Assembly (NCBI GenBank): GCA_964558665.1
Contig: CAZLFA010000020.1
Coordinates: 1 to 55,041, forward strand
From: CAZLFA01 sp964558665
GTDB lineage: Bacteria > Desulfobacterota > Syntrophia > Syntrophales > PHBD01
DNA length: 55,041 bases
Direction of reading: 5' to 3'
The translations under genes and the position numbers were made by a program. This document shows, one piece after another, positions 14,763 to 24,378 of the stretch (within the stretch, counting starts at the first letter, position 1; every line of letters starts with the position of its first letter). The notes beneath the pieces were generated by a model that saw only the letters and a program-made list of their open reading frames with translations, was not told where the DNA came from and did no database searches.

Positions 14763-17700
14763 ATGTATCTGTCCGACCTGTCCATCAAGCGTCCGGTCTT
14801 CGCAACCGTGATGATGCTGGCGCTGGTCACGCTCGGTGCCTTTTCCTACCGCTGGCTTTCGGTGGAGATGTGGCCGAACGTCGAGATCCCCGTGGTCTCC
14901 GTCGTTACCAAGTATCCTGGTGCTTCTCCCGACACTGTTGAGCGCGAGGTGTCGAAGAAGGTCGAGGAGGCGGTAAACTCGATTGCCGGCGTGAAGCACA
15001 TATACTCGTTTTCGCGCGAGGGTGTGTCGACCGTAACCGTCGAGTTCCGGCTCGAAGAGAAGCTCAACGACGTGGCGCAGGAGACGCGCGCCAAGATCAA
15101 CTCCATCCGCAGCCAGCTTCCCAAAGCAATCGACGAGCCGATCATCCAGAAGCTCGACTTCAACGCCATGCCGGTTGTTTCACTGGCCGCTCAATCAACG
15201 AGCCTTACACCGCGGGAGCTGACCGTGCTCACGGAGAAGAGAATCAAGCGCCGCTTCGAGGGTGTTGCCGGCGTGGGCAAGGTCGATCTCGTGGGTTCCA
15301 TGAAGCGCGAGGTGAACATCGACGTCGATCCGGCGCGGCTGGAGGCGCTGGGCCTGGGAATAGAGGCGGTCGCTGTGGGAGTAAGGTCGGAAAACGTCAA
15401 CACGCCTCTCGGCCGCCTTAATCAGAAAGGAACGGAATATCCCCTGCGCATATCCGGCAAGCCGGAGCGTGTGGACCAACTGCGCAACATGGTGATTGCG
15501 GAGCGCTCCGGCCGCCCCATCAGGCTTTCCGAGGTGGCGCTGGTGAAGGACGGCGTGGAGGAGCAGCGTTCGCTCGGCCTGGTAAACGGCGTGCCGTCTG
15601 TATCCATGGATATACTTAAACAGTCCGGCGCCAACGTCGTCGAGGTTGTCGATGCGGTAAAAAAGGTTACGGCGTCGCTTCAGTCCGAACTGCCCCCTGG
15701 GACGACTTTGAAGGTCGTCCGCGACGGATCTACAGCGACGCGCGAATCGGTGGACGACGTCATGACGACCCTGATTCTCGGGGGCGTTCTGACGGTGCTC
15801 ATCGTCTTCTGCTTCATCAACTCGTGGCGCTCCACTGTCATCACCGGCCTCACCCTTCCCATATCGGTAATCTCCGCCTTCATCGTCATGAAGTTCATGG
15901 GCATGTCGCTCAATACGATGACGCTGATGGCGCTGTCGCTCGCCATCGGCCTTCTGATCGACGACGCCATCGTCGTGCGGGAGAACATCGTCAGGCATCT
16001 GGAAAACGGCGAAGACCATTTCACCGCGGCGCGGCGCGGCACCAGCGAGATCGGCCTGGCAGTCCTGGCCACGACGATGTCCATCGTGGCCGTCTTTGTC
16101 CCGGTGGCCTTCATGCGGGGCATCATTGGCCGGTTCTTCTTCCAGTTCGGCATCACCGTCGCTTTTTCCGTGCTTGTCTCCCTGTTTGTTTCCTTCACGC
16201 TCGATCCCATGCTTTCGTCCCGGTGGCATGATCCAGCCGTTGAAAGCAGGGGAAGAAGACGGGGCATCGCCGCACGGCTGGAACGCTTCAATGAATGGTT
16301 CGACGGCCTTGCCGACAGGTACCGGCAGTTGATCGGCTGGGCGCTTGACCACAGGAAGCAGGTGACGGTCATGGCGGGCCTGTCTTTTGTCGCGGGGCTC
16401 GGCTTCTTCCTGCTGCTGGAGACGGAGTTTATCCCCAAGTACGACAAGGGCGAGTTTCAGATCAGCTTCAAGACTGCGCCCGATGCGTCGCTTGCCGAAA
16501 GCGCCGATCATCTCCAGGCCATGCTGGCGGCCGCGGGCAGGATGCCGGAGATCAGCCATACCTATTCCACTATAGGCGCGGGCGACAACGGCACCGTGAG
16601 AAGCGGCGTGGTGTATGTAAAGCTCAAGGACCGCGGCAGGCGGAAGCTCAGCCAGTACCGGGTGCAGCAGGAGATGCGGCGCGAACTGGCGAAAATACCG
16701 GGCATCATCATTTCCATCGAAGAAGTCGGCGAGATAGCGCACAACCTGAAACCGCTGCAGGTGAACCTGCGCGGCCCCGATGTGGCGAGGCTGAAGGAGT
16801 ATGCAGTGAAGCTCAGGGAGGAGATCTATCGCGTCCCGGGCATCGTCGATATCGAGATAAGCCAGGAGCACGACATCCCCGAATACAGGCTGGCCGTGGA
16901 CCGCGACAAGGCGCTGAACGCCGGCTTCATGACCGACGACATCGTGCGCACGCTGAGCGCCCTGGTCGGCGGCGAGGTTGTATCGACATATGAAGACGAG
17001 GACGGGGATGCGGTGGACATCAGGATCCGGCTTCCCGAGGGATTGAGGCAGAATCCGGAACAGGTAAGGGGGCTGCGGCTGGCCGTGGCTTCAAGGAGCG
17101 GCTCTGTCTCGATGCTGCCGCTGGACAACTTCCTGACTTACGAGGCGCACGCCACGCCCACGGAGATCAACAGGCAGGACCTTATCAGGCAGGTCACGGT
17201 CAGCGCGAACCTGGATGATCTGCCCATCGGCACCGCCATTGAAAAAATCAGGGCGGCGGAAAAAAGAATAGGAATGGAACCTGCCTACAGCATCGTCTAT
17301 TCGGGAGAGGCGGAGGACATGGCTGAATCCTTCGGCTATCTGGCGGAGGCGCTGGTTCTCGCCGTGCTCTTTGTATATTTCATACTGGCGGCGCAGTTCG
17401 AATCTTTTCTGGAGCCGCTGGCGATCATGCTGTCGCTGCCTCTCTCCATCGTGGGCATGGCGGGCATGCTGTTTGTCACGGGCGACACAGTCAACATCAT
17501 GTCGCTGATCGGGCTGATCATGCTGATGGGGCTGGTGACGAAGAACGCCATCCTCCTGGTGGATTATGCCAAAGCGCTGCAGCGCCGGGGCATGGAAAGG
17601 CGCGAGGCGGTGATCCTTGCCGGGAGGACCAGGCTGCGGCCCATCGTCATGACGACGCTGGCCATGATCTTCGGCATGCTGCCTCTGGCGCTTGCCATCG

Positions 17701-17867
17701 GCGCGGGTGCGGAAATGCGCGCCCCCATGGCGCGAGCAGTCATCGGCGGACTTCTGACGTCCACAATGCTGACGCTGGTTGTCGTGCCGGTTGTGTATAC
17801 GCTTTTGGACGATCTGGGAAAACGGATAAAGATGAGATTCGGCGGGAAAGGGAGTGCAGTGCAATGA
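14763..17867 (+). CDS. RND-family (HAE-1-like) efflux permease
   Basis: 1034 residues, the normal size. The start MYLSDLSIKRPVFATVMMLA is typical. Two periplasmic loops follow TM1 and TM7. The proton-relay motif GLLIDDAIVVRENI holds the paired Asp in TM4. The second half has LMGLVTKNAILLVDYAKALQ and GRTRLRPIVMTTLAMIFGM. It exports hydrophobic or amphiphilic compounds using the proton gradient and assembles as a trimer with the adaptor and TolC. Its stop overlaps the TolC start (ATGA). Substrate cannot be told from sequence. Confidence 0.96.
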   Translation: MYLSDLSIKRPVFATVMMLALVTLGAFSYRWLSVEMWPNVEIPVVSVVTKYPGASPDTVEREVSKKVEEAVNSIAGVKHIYSFSREGVSTVTVEFRLEEKLNDVAQETRAKINSIRSQLPKAIDEPIIQKLDFNAMPVVSLAAQSTSLTPRELTVLTEKRIKRRFEGVAGVGKVDLVGSMKREVNIDVDPARLEALGLGIEAVAVGVRSENVNTPLGRLNQKGTEYPLRISGKPERVDQLRNMVIAERSGRPIRLSEVALVKDGVEEQRSLGLVNGVPSVSMDILKQSGANVVEVVDAVKKVTASLQSELPPGTTLKVVRDGSTATRESVDDVMTTLILGGVLTVLIVFCFINSWRSTVITGLTLPISVISAFIVMKFMGMSLNTMTLMALSLAIGLLIDDAIVVRENIVRHLENGEDHFTAARRGTSEIGLAVLATTMSIVAVFVPVAFMRGIIGRFFFQFGITVAFSVLVSLFVSFTLDPMLSSRWHDPAVESRGRRRGIAARLERFNEWFDGLADRYRQLIGWALDHRKQVTVMAGLSFVAGLGFFLLLETEFIPKYDKGEFQISFKTAPDASLAESADHLQAMLAAAGRMPEISHTYSTIGAGDNGTVRSGVVYVKLKDRGRRKLSQYRVQQEMRRELAKIPGIIISIEEVGEIAHNLKPLQVNLRGPDVARLKEYAVKLREEIYRVPGIVDIEISQEHDIPEYRLAVDRDKALNAGFMTDDIVRTLSALVGGEVVSTYEDEDGDAVDIRIRLPEGLRQNPEQVRGLRLAVASRSGSVSMLPLDNFLTYEAHATPTEINRQDLIRQVTVSANLDDLPIGTAIEKIRAAEKRIGMEPAYSIVYSGEAEDMAESFGYLAEALVLAVLFVYFILAAQFESFLEPLAIMLSLPLSIVGMAGMLFVTGDTVNIMSLIGLIMLMGLVTKNAILLVDYAKALQRRGMERREAVILAGRTRLRPIVMTTLAMIFGMLPLALAIGAGAEMRAPMARAVIGGLLTSTMLTLVVVPVVYTLLDDLGKRIKMRFGGKGSAVQ

Positions 17868-19204
17868 AGACAGGTATGAAGAGTTGCTTATGGATTGCGA
17901 TGATCGCAGTGTTGATTCAGTTGATGCAGACCGGCGCCTGTGCGGCGGGCGAAGTGAGGGTGCTGACCCTCGACCAGGCCATGAGCGTTGCCGGGGAGAA
18001 GAATCGCGACATCCAGAAGGCGCGCGAATACATTCATTGGGCAAATGGCAAGTACGTGGAGGAAAGAGCGGGCGCGCTTCCCCAGGTGACAGCCGCCGGT
18101 TCCATCGGGCGCGATCAGGACAGCAGCCTGAAGATTTACAATCCCCTCATGGCGGAGCGAATCGGCAGACGCTCGGCTGAGGTGGGCGTAACGCAGCCGC
18201 TTTTCACCTGGGGGCAGGTTAGCTCCTCGATTCAGGCAGCCAAGTCCGGCCTCAAGTCCGCTGACGAGCAGTTGCGTCACTATCAGCAGACAGCCAGAAA
18301 GAACGTGTCTGTCGTTTTTCACGACATCCTTCTGGCGAAGGAACTGCATCGGCTTGCCCTGCAGAATCTGGAGCAGAAGACGAGGCACTACGACGAGGCG
18401 ATGAGAAAATTTTCAGCGGGAGTGGCCACGGACTACGACGTGCTGGCGGCGAAAGTTGCCGTGGAGAACGCGCGTCCCGAAGCCATACGCATGGAAAACC
18501 AGATCAGGACGCAGCGGGAGAGGCTGCGGTTCCTGCTGGCGCTGGAGGGTGAAGTGGATGTCTCGGGAAGCCTCGATGTCCCGATGCGCTCTTACCCTTC
18601 TTACGAAGCGGCCATTGCCGTTGCCCGAGAGCGCCGTCCCGAGCTTGCCGATTTGAAGCACCGGACGGACATGTACGGGGAGCTGGTGAAGGTTGCCGGC
18701 GCCATGGACAAACCGCGCATCGATCTCAAAGGCGGTTACGGATGGCGGGATTTATCGGTTCTCGACTATTCAGCGGACGGCCCGGCATGGAACGTCGGCA
18801 TTCAGCTTACCATTCCCCTGTTTGACGGGCTTCGCACCCGAGGCAGGGTGGCGCAGGCGCGCAGCGACTATCGCCGGAATCAGATCGAGGAGGCAAAGCA
18901 GGCGGACGCTGTGGCGCTGGAGACGCGCGATGCCATCTATGCCCTGAGGGAGTCGGAGGAGATTGTCAGGTCTCTGTCCGGAACCGTGGCGCAGGCGGAG
19001 CGGCTGCTTTTCATGGCGGAGAAGGGTTACGAGTACGGAGTGAAGATTCGCCTGGAGGTGGATGACGCCGAGCTCAACCTGATCCAGGCCAGGGGCAACC
19101 TGAGCCGCGCCCGCCGCGAATATCTGATCGCGCATGTCAATCTCGAGTGGGTCATGGGTGTTTTGGGAGAGGAAAAACCATCTGCGATTTCTGATAAAAA
19201 ATAG
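17864..19204 (+). CDS. TolC-family outer-membrane efflux channel
   Basis: 446 residues with an N-terminal signal peptide ending near CAAG. Two repeats of the OEP domain form the helical barrel: LDQAMSVAGEKNRDIQKARE, GVTQPLFTWGQVSSSIQAAK, and in the second half GIQLTIPLFDGLRTRGRVAQ. It gives the pump its exit duct through the outer membrane. It is the last gene of the efflux operon. No clear intrinsic terminator follows; instead there are palindromic repeats. Confidence 0.93.
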   Translation: MKTGMKSCLWIAMIAVLIQLMQTGACAAGEVRVLTLDQAMSVAGEKNRDIQKAREYIHWANGKYVEERAGALPQVTAAGSIGRDQDSSLKIYNPLMAERIGRRSAEVGVTQPLFTWGQVSSSIQAAKSGLKSADEQLRHYQQTARKNVSVVFHDILLAKELHRLALQNLEQKTRHYDEAMRKFSAGVATDYDVLAAKVAVENARPEAIRMENQIRTQRERLRFLLALEGEVDVSGSLDVPMRSYPSYEAAIAVARERRPELADLKHRTDMYGELVKVAGAMDKPRIDLKGGYGWRDLSVLDYSADGPAWNVGIQLTIPLFDGLRTRGRVAQARSDYRRNQIEEAKQADAVALETRDAIYALRESEEIVRSLSGTVAQAERLLFMAEKGYEYGVKIRLEVDDAELNLIQARGNLSRARREYLIAHVNLEWVMGVLGEEKPSAISDKK

Positions 19205-19507
19205 TTCAGTGCCGATGGGCTCTGTCACTTGCGTTTTCTTCTGTCACTCCGATCTCTTTTTAGTCATCCCTGTGTCCCTTTAGTCATTCCCATGAAAATG
19301 GGAATCCAGAAAAAACATGGATGCCCGTTTTCACGGGCATGACACCGTTTTTCTTTTCACTCCCGTTTGTTATCTGTCTCTCCTGTTTCCGTCTGTCACT
19401 CCCATTTCCTTTTGTCACTCCCGCGGAAGCGGGAGTCCAGAAAAGATAATAATTCAAGATTGACTCTTACATTATGACTGTTTTAAGGAAGGACATCAGG
19501 AATTCTT
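19205..19507. repeat. cluster of palindromic repeats between tolC and the GIY-YIG gene
   Basis: Three hairpin repeats in 150 bases: ATTCCCATGAAAATGGGAAT (19286-19305), ATGCCCGTTTTCACGGGCAT (19321-19340) and ACTCCCGCGGAAGCGGGAGT (19417-19436), separated by TCACTCC/TCATTCC half-site debris. No gene is visible. They may also act to stop transcription from the efflux operon. Confidence 0.85.
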
Positions 19508-19798
19508 ATGAAGAGTTACTATGTTTATATTCTTTGCAGCAAAAGAAATGGAACCTTGTATGCAGGTGTGACCTCTGATCTCGCACGCCGCATTTATGAA
19601 CACAAGAGTGACATAGTGGAGGGATTTACCAGGAAATACCGTGTTCACAAGCTTGTATGGTACGAGAGGCATGAATCAATTGAAGAGGCCATTATCAGAG
19701 AGAAGCAAATTAAAAAATGGAATCGTAAATGGAAACTGGAAATGATTGAGAGGGAAAACCCCGAATGGCGGGACCTATACGATGAAATATGCAGTTGA
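19508..19798 (+). CDS. small GIY-YIG nuclease-domain protein
   Basis: 96 residues, a stand-alone GIY-YIG domain. YYVYILCSKRNGTLYAGVTS holds the GIY-YIG signature (here VYI...YAG), followed by DLARRIYEHK with the catalytic Arg, and by the conserved EAIIREKQIKKWNRKWKLEM segment that carries the metal-binding Glu. Related small proteins (UPF0213/YhbQ-like) are single-strand or DNA-repair type nucleases. It is flanked on both sides by palindromic repeats, one only ten bases after the stop. That association suggests a connection with spread of the repeats, which is inference. Confidence 0.9.
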   Translation: MKSYYVYILCSKRNGTLYAGVTSDLARRIYEHKSDIVEGFTRKYRVHKLVWYERHESIEEAIIREKQIKKWNRKWKLEMIERENPEWRDLYDEICS

Positions 19799-19807
19799 AG
19801 AACCTGG

Positions 19808-19827
19808 ATGCCCGTTTGCACGGGCAT
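19808..19827. repeat. palindromic repeat after the GIY-YIG gene
   Basis: ATGCCCGTTTGCACGGGCAT, identical to the copies at 12831-12850 and 29105-29124. Confidence 0.9.
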
Positions 19828-19975
19828 GACACCGATTTTATTGTCACCCCTGTTTCCTTTTCTATTCTTCTGACAGGCAAGTCGATACTCTGCCGTTAAT
19901 ACTCACTTTCCCTGCAAATCAATAATGCATTTACTTAAATTGATAGATTACCGGTTTCAGATATGGTAAAAAATC

Positions 19976-20068
19976 AGCAGCGGATGATATTAATATTTAC
20001 TCTCGGAGTCCCAAGGGCGACGGGAGTATCGAGAGCAACTTTTCAAGTATTTATAGCCAGCCGCTGTT
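19976..20068 (+). ncRNA. candidate structured leader RNA of the G8 exoprotein gene
   Basis: An outer stem pairs AGCAGCGG (19976-19983) with CCGCTGTT (20061-20068). Inside it a stem CTCTCG (20000-20005) pairs with CGAGAG (20030-20035) and encloses TCCC/GGGA around AAGGGCGAC. It sits 43 bases before the start of the exoprotein gene. I could not match it to a riboswitch class I know. It may be a regulatory leader, a small RNA, or chance. Confidence 0.35.
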
Positions 20069-20111
20069 AGTATTCCCGAAGTCAATATTATTCATAAAGC
20101 AAGGTATGCAG

Positions 20112-23100
20112 ATGAACTTCATTCCCAAGCGTATATTAGCGTCGATTCAGATTGTTGCCATGATTGCTTTTTTCATTTTCCCGCTGTCCGGTTATGGGGG
20201 CTATGCCGGAGAATGTACCGATGCCAATACCCTCAAACCCGACACCAGCGGCAACCCTCTTGAAATCAAAGGTGGAGAAGTTAAATGTATCGGAGCGGGG
20301 ACCTACAATTACAGCCTGGTCAACATCCACGGCACTATCGACAAAGACGGAAAGCCTGCGGCGGAAGGAAAGCTGATCTTCAAGGACGCAAAGATTGACT
20401 TCTGGGCAAAATCGATTCTCGTGGAAAACGGCGGCAGTCTGATTATCGGATCGGAGACGGAACCGATCACTAATACCGTAACAATTTACCTTTACGGCAA
20501 GACCGGTGACCCGGGCATCACCTGCAAGACAACCATACCGGAAAAGTCTTCCGCCCCGGACTTCGTCTGCGGTGTTCCCAAAGATAAATGGAAAGACAAT
20601 GGTAGCGACGAATATGAATTACCGGGAGGAGTGAAGGATAAAGTTTATGCATACCAAAAGACGGATTTGCAGGATATCAGCGGCGGGGAGGAAGGAAGCT
20701 ATTTCGGACGCAAAGTTCTGGCCGTTTCCTATGGCGGTACCCTCCGGATGTTCGGAAAAAAAGGGGCGCTATATCCGGGGCTGCTCAATAGTCAGAACAC
20801 CGGCTTTTTGAAAATCGCCTCACTGAAGAAGCAGGCAAAGAAGAGAGACAGGCATCTGGAACTCGACAGGTTCGTGGACTGGAAGCCGGGGACAAGAATT
20901 GGCCTGATACACAAGGCAGGGAAACCAGGCCTCTCGGGCATCTTCACGATAGGTGAGATCACCGCCGAATCCGGGGATTACCACTCAAACATCACTATCA
21001 GAGAATCCGGGGTCAATTTTGATCCCGACATCAGCAAGGAATATATGGTTGTAGCCCTCGACCCGTCAGGTACGAGTTGGGCCAGGCTGAACGGGACCAT
21101 CTCCGATAAGACAACCTCAAAATCCCTTAGCCTGGACAGGGAGGTTGACTGGCAGGAAAATGACAGGATCGTGGTGACGACGACGGACTATCTGCCGGGA
21201 CATTCCGAGGAACTGACCGTCACGAAGAACTTCGGCAAGACCGTCAAATTCAATGAGGATATCAAATATCCGCATAACGGGGAGAAGTATTCCCTGGATA
21301 AACATGCCGTTCCCGACAGGCTCACAAAAGAGGGGTTCGGAATCAAGGAAGTCGAGACAAGAGCGGCCGTTGCCCTGCTGACAAGAAATATCCGTATTGT
21401 CTCCGCCGGTGACGAGTACGGTAAGAAGGAGTTGCCTGCAGACAGCTACTTCGGCGGTCACACCATTGTCCGTCAGGGATTCAGGCAGTACCAGGTTCAG
21501 GGCGTCGAGTTCAAACAGCTCGGCCAGGGGGGGCGGGCGGCCCGCATGCCTGTGAACTTCTTCCTGACGAGACAGGCACCGGACAATACCTTTCTAAGAG
21601 ATTGCTCCATCAACGAATCGATGACGCACTGGATTGAACTGCGGGGCGCCCACAATGTCAATCTGGATCGCAATGTAGGCTACAAGTCGATCGGCCATGG
21701 ATTTGTCCTTGCCGAGGGAACGGAGATCAATAATACCCTGAGCGGCAACATCGGGATCTTTGCCCGTGCGGCCGTCGACAACAAACAGAATCCCCGTAAA
21801 GCGTCGGGAATTCTGGCCAGACTTGACACGATGGACAATCTTCTCCAGGAAGCCGGCGATGCCGTTCATCCTTCCGTGTTCTTTATAGCAAACGGGTACA
21901 ATAACTTTGAGAACAATATGGCCGCCGGAGCAGGCACGTGCGGGGCATGCTACTGGGTCGCGCTGCCGGTAGGCGGGCTCTCTGCCAAGCAGTACAGAAA
22001 CAGCGATGATTACGACGGCATTCAAAGTGACGGGACACTTTCCGCACCCTTGAAGTCGTTTCATGGAAATTTCTGTTCCACAGCCCAGCATTCATTGATA
22101 ACCATAGGAAGTGTCGGGGTTTGCCCCGGCGTGGTTAAAGCAGACGGCAAAAAAGCCAATGCGGACATCATCAAGCCCATTTCCGCTGCCGAGGCTTATT
22201 TCAGTCCTTCGAAAGTGACAATCGACAAAGCGTCCTCCATGAAAGCCGGTGTAAAAAAAGATGATTGTTTCAGCATTGACCGGGATCAGGGAAAGTGCAT
22301 AGCCCAAAAATGTCAGAAAGAGAATGAGGCATTTTCCAAATGCATGCTGGCTAACAATAATGACGCAAAAAAATGCCAGAAGGAAAATGGAATTTTATCG
22401 ATATGCAAGTATCCATGCGAGGCAGCTTATAAAAACTGCGCATCCGTATGCTCCATGGGATATACGGACAACTGTGCCGTAACCGTCATCGATAATTATA
22501 CATCTTCTTTCCACTGGGCAAGCACCAACGTCAGCGCCATATGGCTCCGCACTAACTGGTTTCTCGTAACGGGCAGCGTGCTGTCGGATGTACTGAACGG
22601 CGGATTAACCATGGTTTCCGGAGGCACCTACGATCAGGTCATCAACGGCTACTGGGCTCTGACGCGCAAGAGCGCCTTTATCGGCCACACCCAGGAGGGC
22701 AACCCGTACGCTACAAACGCCGGCCCCATCAGCCCGGGAAGTCCTCTGAAATGTGCTGACCAGGAAGGGTTCTGCGCCATCGCCGATGAAGGGGTCAGTT
22801 ATCCCGCTGAGAACTTCTCCGTATATCAGCGCCTCTATAATATCTACGACGGCCCTGTGTATCAGGAAACAAACGCCTTCCTGAATATCAAGCAGACGCC
22901 CATAGATTGTAAACTCGGAGAAAACGAGGCCAGGGGCAACTGCCACAGTGATTACATATACGGTTCCAACAACAGAGGAAAGGGTATCCCGATAGCAAAG
23001 GAAGGGGATAATAAAGGCAAATGCATCCTGCCCAATGCCGCCGTCGGCTGGAAGCAGCCCAACGGCTTCTATTATCCGCCTGCCTTCTATTCCCGTCAAC

Positions 23101-24353
23101 TCTTCTTCGACAATGTGGACCTGCGTCATTTTATCATCATCCCGCTGTTCGATCCGGGAACCTACCGTGTCAATGAAAAAAAAGTGCGGGAAAGATATTG
23201 CACCTATAACCCCACAGACCCGAAGGGCCTCTTCATGACCGATTGGACGGACATTGACCGCCAGACGGAGCTCAACGACATAGACGGCACGCTCAGCGGC
23301 CTGATCAACACAATTTCAGTCAACAATGATGAATTCTTTTCCGTTCCCATGAAGCCTGATGAGTGCCTGTCGGAACAAACCTGCTTTCAGGTGCCTTATG
23401 ATTATGTGACTGCCGTTGTGTTTCCTGAAGGTGCGGAGAGGGGCCGGAATAAGGCGGTTAATTGGAATAAACCATGCAAGACCCAGACAGAGTGCCAGGG
23501 AGTTCCCCTCTACAGGCAGCTTCTCATGAAGGATGAAACGAAGGGGCCCGAGCAGATGGCGCATATGATGGGCGGTGAAACATACCAGCGGAGCACCATG
23601 GTATACAACAATGGTGTTTATTATATAGATACCTCTGCCGATTCCTCCAATCAGTTTATGGAGGGGCAGACATACGATTTCTTCCTGGTGTACGCAAAAG
23701 ACACGACGCGTATCACTTTTCAGATATACGTGGGCGAAGGATTCAAGGATACCGGAGACCCAAAGAACAGCAATCTGAAACCGATCCGGGTGAATATCAA
23801 AAGGCCGCTGCGGTGGGTCATAAATCCAAAGCATGTTGAACGAGAGATAAACTATCAGCCCGACATATATGTTGCCCCCGCAGAAGCATGGAATTCCAAA
23901 TGGGAGAAGACCTACAAAGACGGCATCCTGACGGTTACAATGGATATGACCGCTTCTGAATTCAAGGAGGATTTCGAAAACGCCGGGGAGGAGAACTGCA
24001 GGCCTTCGAACTTCTGCAAATGGGACAAGAACAGTAAGAAATGCGTCTATGCAAAGGATAGCAGGAACCCGTCCCCGTATAACGGGGCGGATGCCGATAA
24101 AATATGCGAATGGGCGATAAAGGCTCCTGAATGCCCGAACGGAGGGTGCTACGGTTTCCAGATCACGATGCCGCAGGGATTTGATCGCAAGACAGCAGTC
24201 GGCAAACGGCCTGCCCCTCGAAAATATTCCGATAATAAGAAAGACTGGTGCCTCGACTGGGAAAAGCTGAAGTGGAAAACCCCTGCGGGTGAGAGAGCTC
24301 AGAAGGCATGCGACTACTTCAACAATGGCGTCGATCTGCCGGGCTGCAATTAG
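20112..24353 (+). CDS. large secreted G8-domain / right-handed beta-helix protein (CEMIP-like)
   Basis: 1413 residues from ATG 20112, which has AAGG seven bases upstream; ATG 20106 is too close to it. The signal peptide is MNFIPKRILASIQIVAMIAF onward, cleaved near YAG. A G8 domain near residues 60-190 shows KSILVENGGSLIIGSETEP and VTIYLYGKTGDPG. Beta-strand repeats with RLNGTISDKT, RNIRIVSAG and GGHTIVRQGFRQYQVQGVEF follow, then parallel-helix turns (FLRDCSINESMTHWIELRGA, GHGFVLAEGTEINNTLSGNI). A Cys-rich insert of about 80 residues (KCIAQKCQKENEAFSKC) follows near residue 725. Eukaryotic relatives act on hyaluronan, so a surface polysaccharide role is possible but unproven. It lies 25 bases before the cytochrome gene. 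Confidence 0.75.
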   Translation: MNFIPKRILASIQIVAMIAFFIFPLSGYGGYAGECTDANTLKPDTSGNPLEIKGGEVKCIGAGTYNYSLVNIHGTIDKDGKPAAEGKLIFKDAKIDFWAKSILVENGGSLIIGSETEPITNTVTIYLYGKTGDPGITCKTTIPEKSSAPDFVCGVPKDKWKDNGSDEYELPGGVKDKVYAYQKTDLQDISGGEEGSYFGRKVLAVSYGGTLRMFGKKGALYPGLLNSQNTGFLKIASLKKQAKKRDRHLELDRFVDWKPGTRIGLIHKAGKPGLSGIFTIGEITAESGDYHSNITIRESGVNFDPDISKEYMVVALDPSGTSWARLNGTISDKTTSKSLSLDREVDWQENDRIVVTTTDYLPGHSEELTVTKNFGKTVKFNEDIKYPHNGEKYSLDKHAVPDRLTKEGFGIKEVETRAAVALLTRNIRIVSAGDEYGKKELPADSYFGGHTIVRQGFRQYQVQGVEFKQLGQGGRAARMPVNFFLTRQAPDNTFLRDCSINESMTHWIELRGAHNVNLDRNVGYKSIGHGFVLAEGTEINNTLSGNIGIFARAAVDNKQNPRKASGILARLDTMDNLLQEAGDAVHPSVFFIANGYNNFENNMAAGAGTCGACYWVALPVGGLSAKQYRNSDDYDGIQSDGTLSAPLKSFHGNFCSTAQHSLITIGSVGVCPGVVKADGKKANADIIKPISAAEAYFSPSKVTIDKASSMKAGVKKDDCFSIDRDQGKCIAQKCQKENEAFSKCMLANNNDAKKCQKENGILSICKYPCEAAYKNCASVCSMGYTDNCAVTVIDNYTSSFHWASTNVSAIWLRTNWFLVTGSVLSDVLNGGLTMVSGGTYDQVINGYWALTRKSAFIGHTQEGNPYATNAGPISPGSPLKCADQEGFCAIADEGVSYPAENFSVYQRLYNIYDGPVYQETNAFLNIKQTPIDCKLGENEARGNCHSDYIYGSNNRGKGIPIAKEGDNKGKCILPNAAVGWKQPNGFYYPPAFYSRQLFFDNVDLRHFIIIPLFDPGTYRVNEKKVRERYCTYNPTDPKGLFMTDWTDIDRQTELNDIDGTLSGLINTISVNNDEFFSVPMKPDECLSEQTCFQVPYDYVTAVVFPEGAERGRNKAVNWNKPCKTQTECQGVPLYRQLLMKDETKGPEQMAHMMGGETYQRSTMVYNNGVYYIDTSADSSNQFMEGQTYDFFLVYAKDTTRITFQIYVGEGFKDTGDPKNSNLKPIRVNIKRPLRWVINPKHVEREINYQPDIYVAPAEAWNSKWEKTYKDGILTVTMDMTASEFKEDFENAGEENCRPSNFCKWDKNSKKCVYAKDSRNPSPYNGADADKICEWAIKAPECPNGGCYGFQITMPQGFDRKTAVGKRPAPRKYSDNKKDWCLDWEKLKWKTPAGERAQKACDYFNNGVDLPGCN

Positions 24354-24378
24354 GGCGGCGCAGTTGTCGGAAAATGTT

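Noticed and set aside
15195..16871. 558-codon minus-strand frame inside the RND permease gene
   Set aside because: His/Asp/Arg-rich antisense frame of a strongly conserved plus-strand gene.
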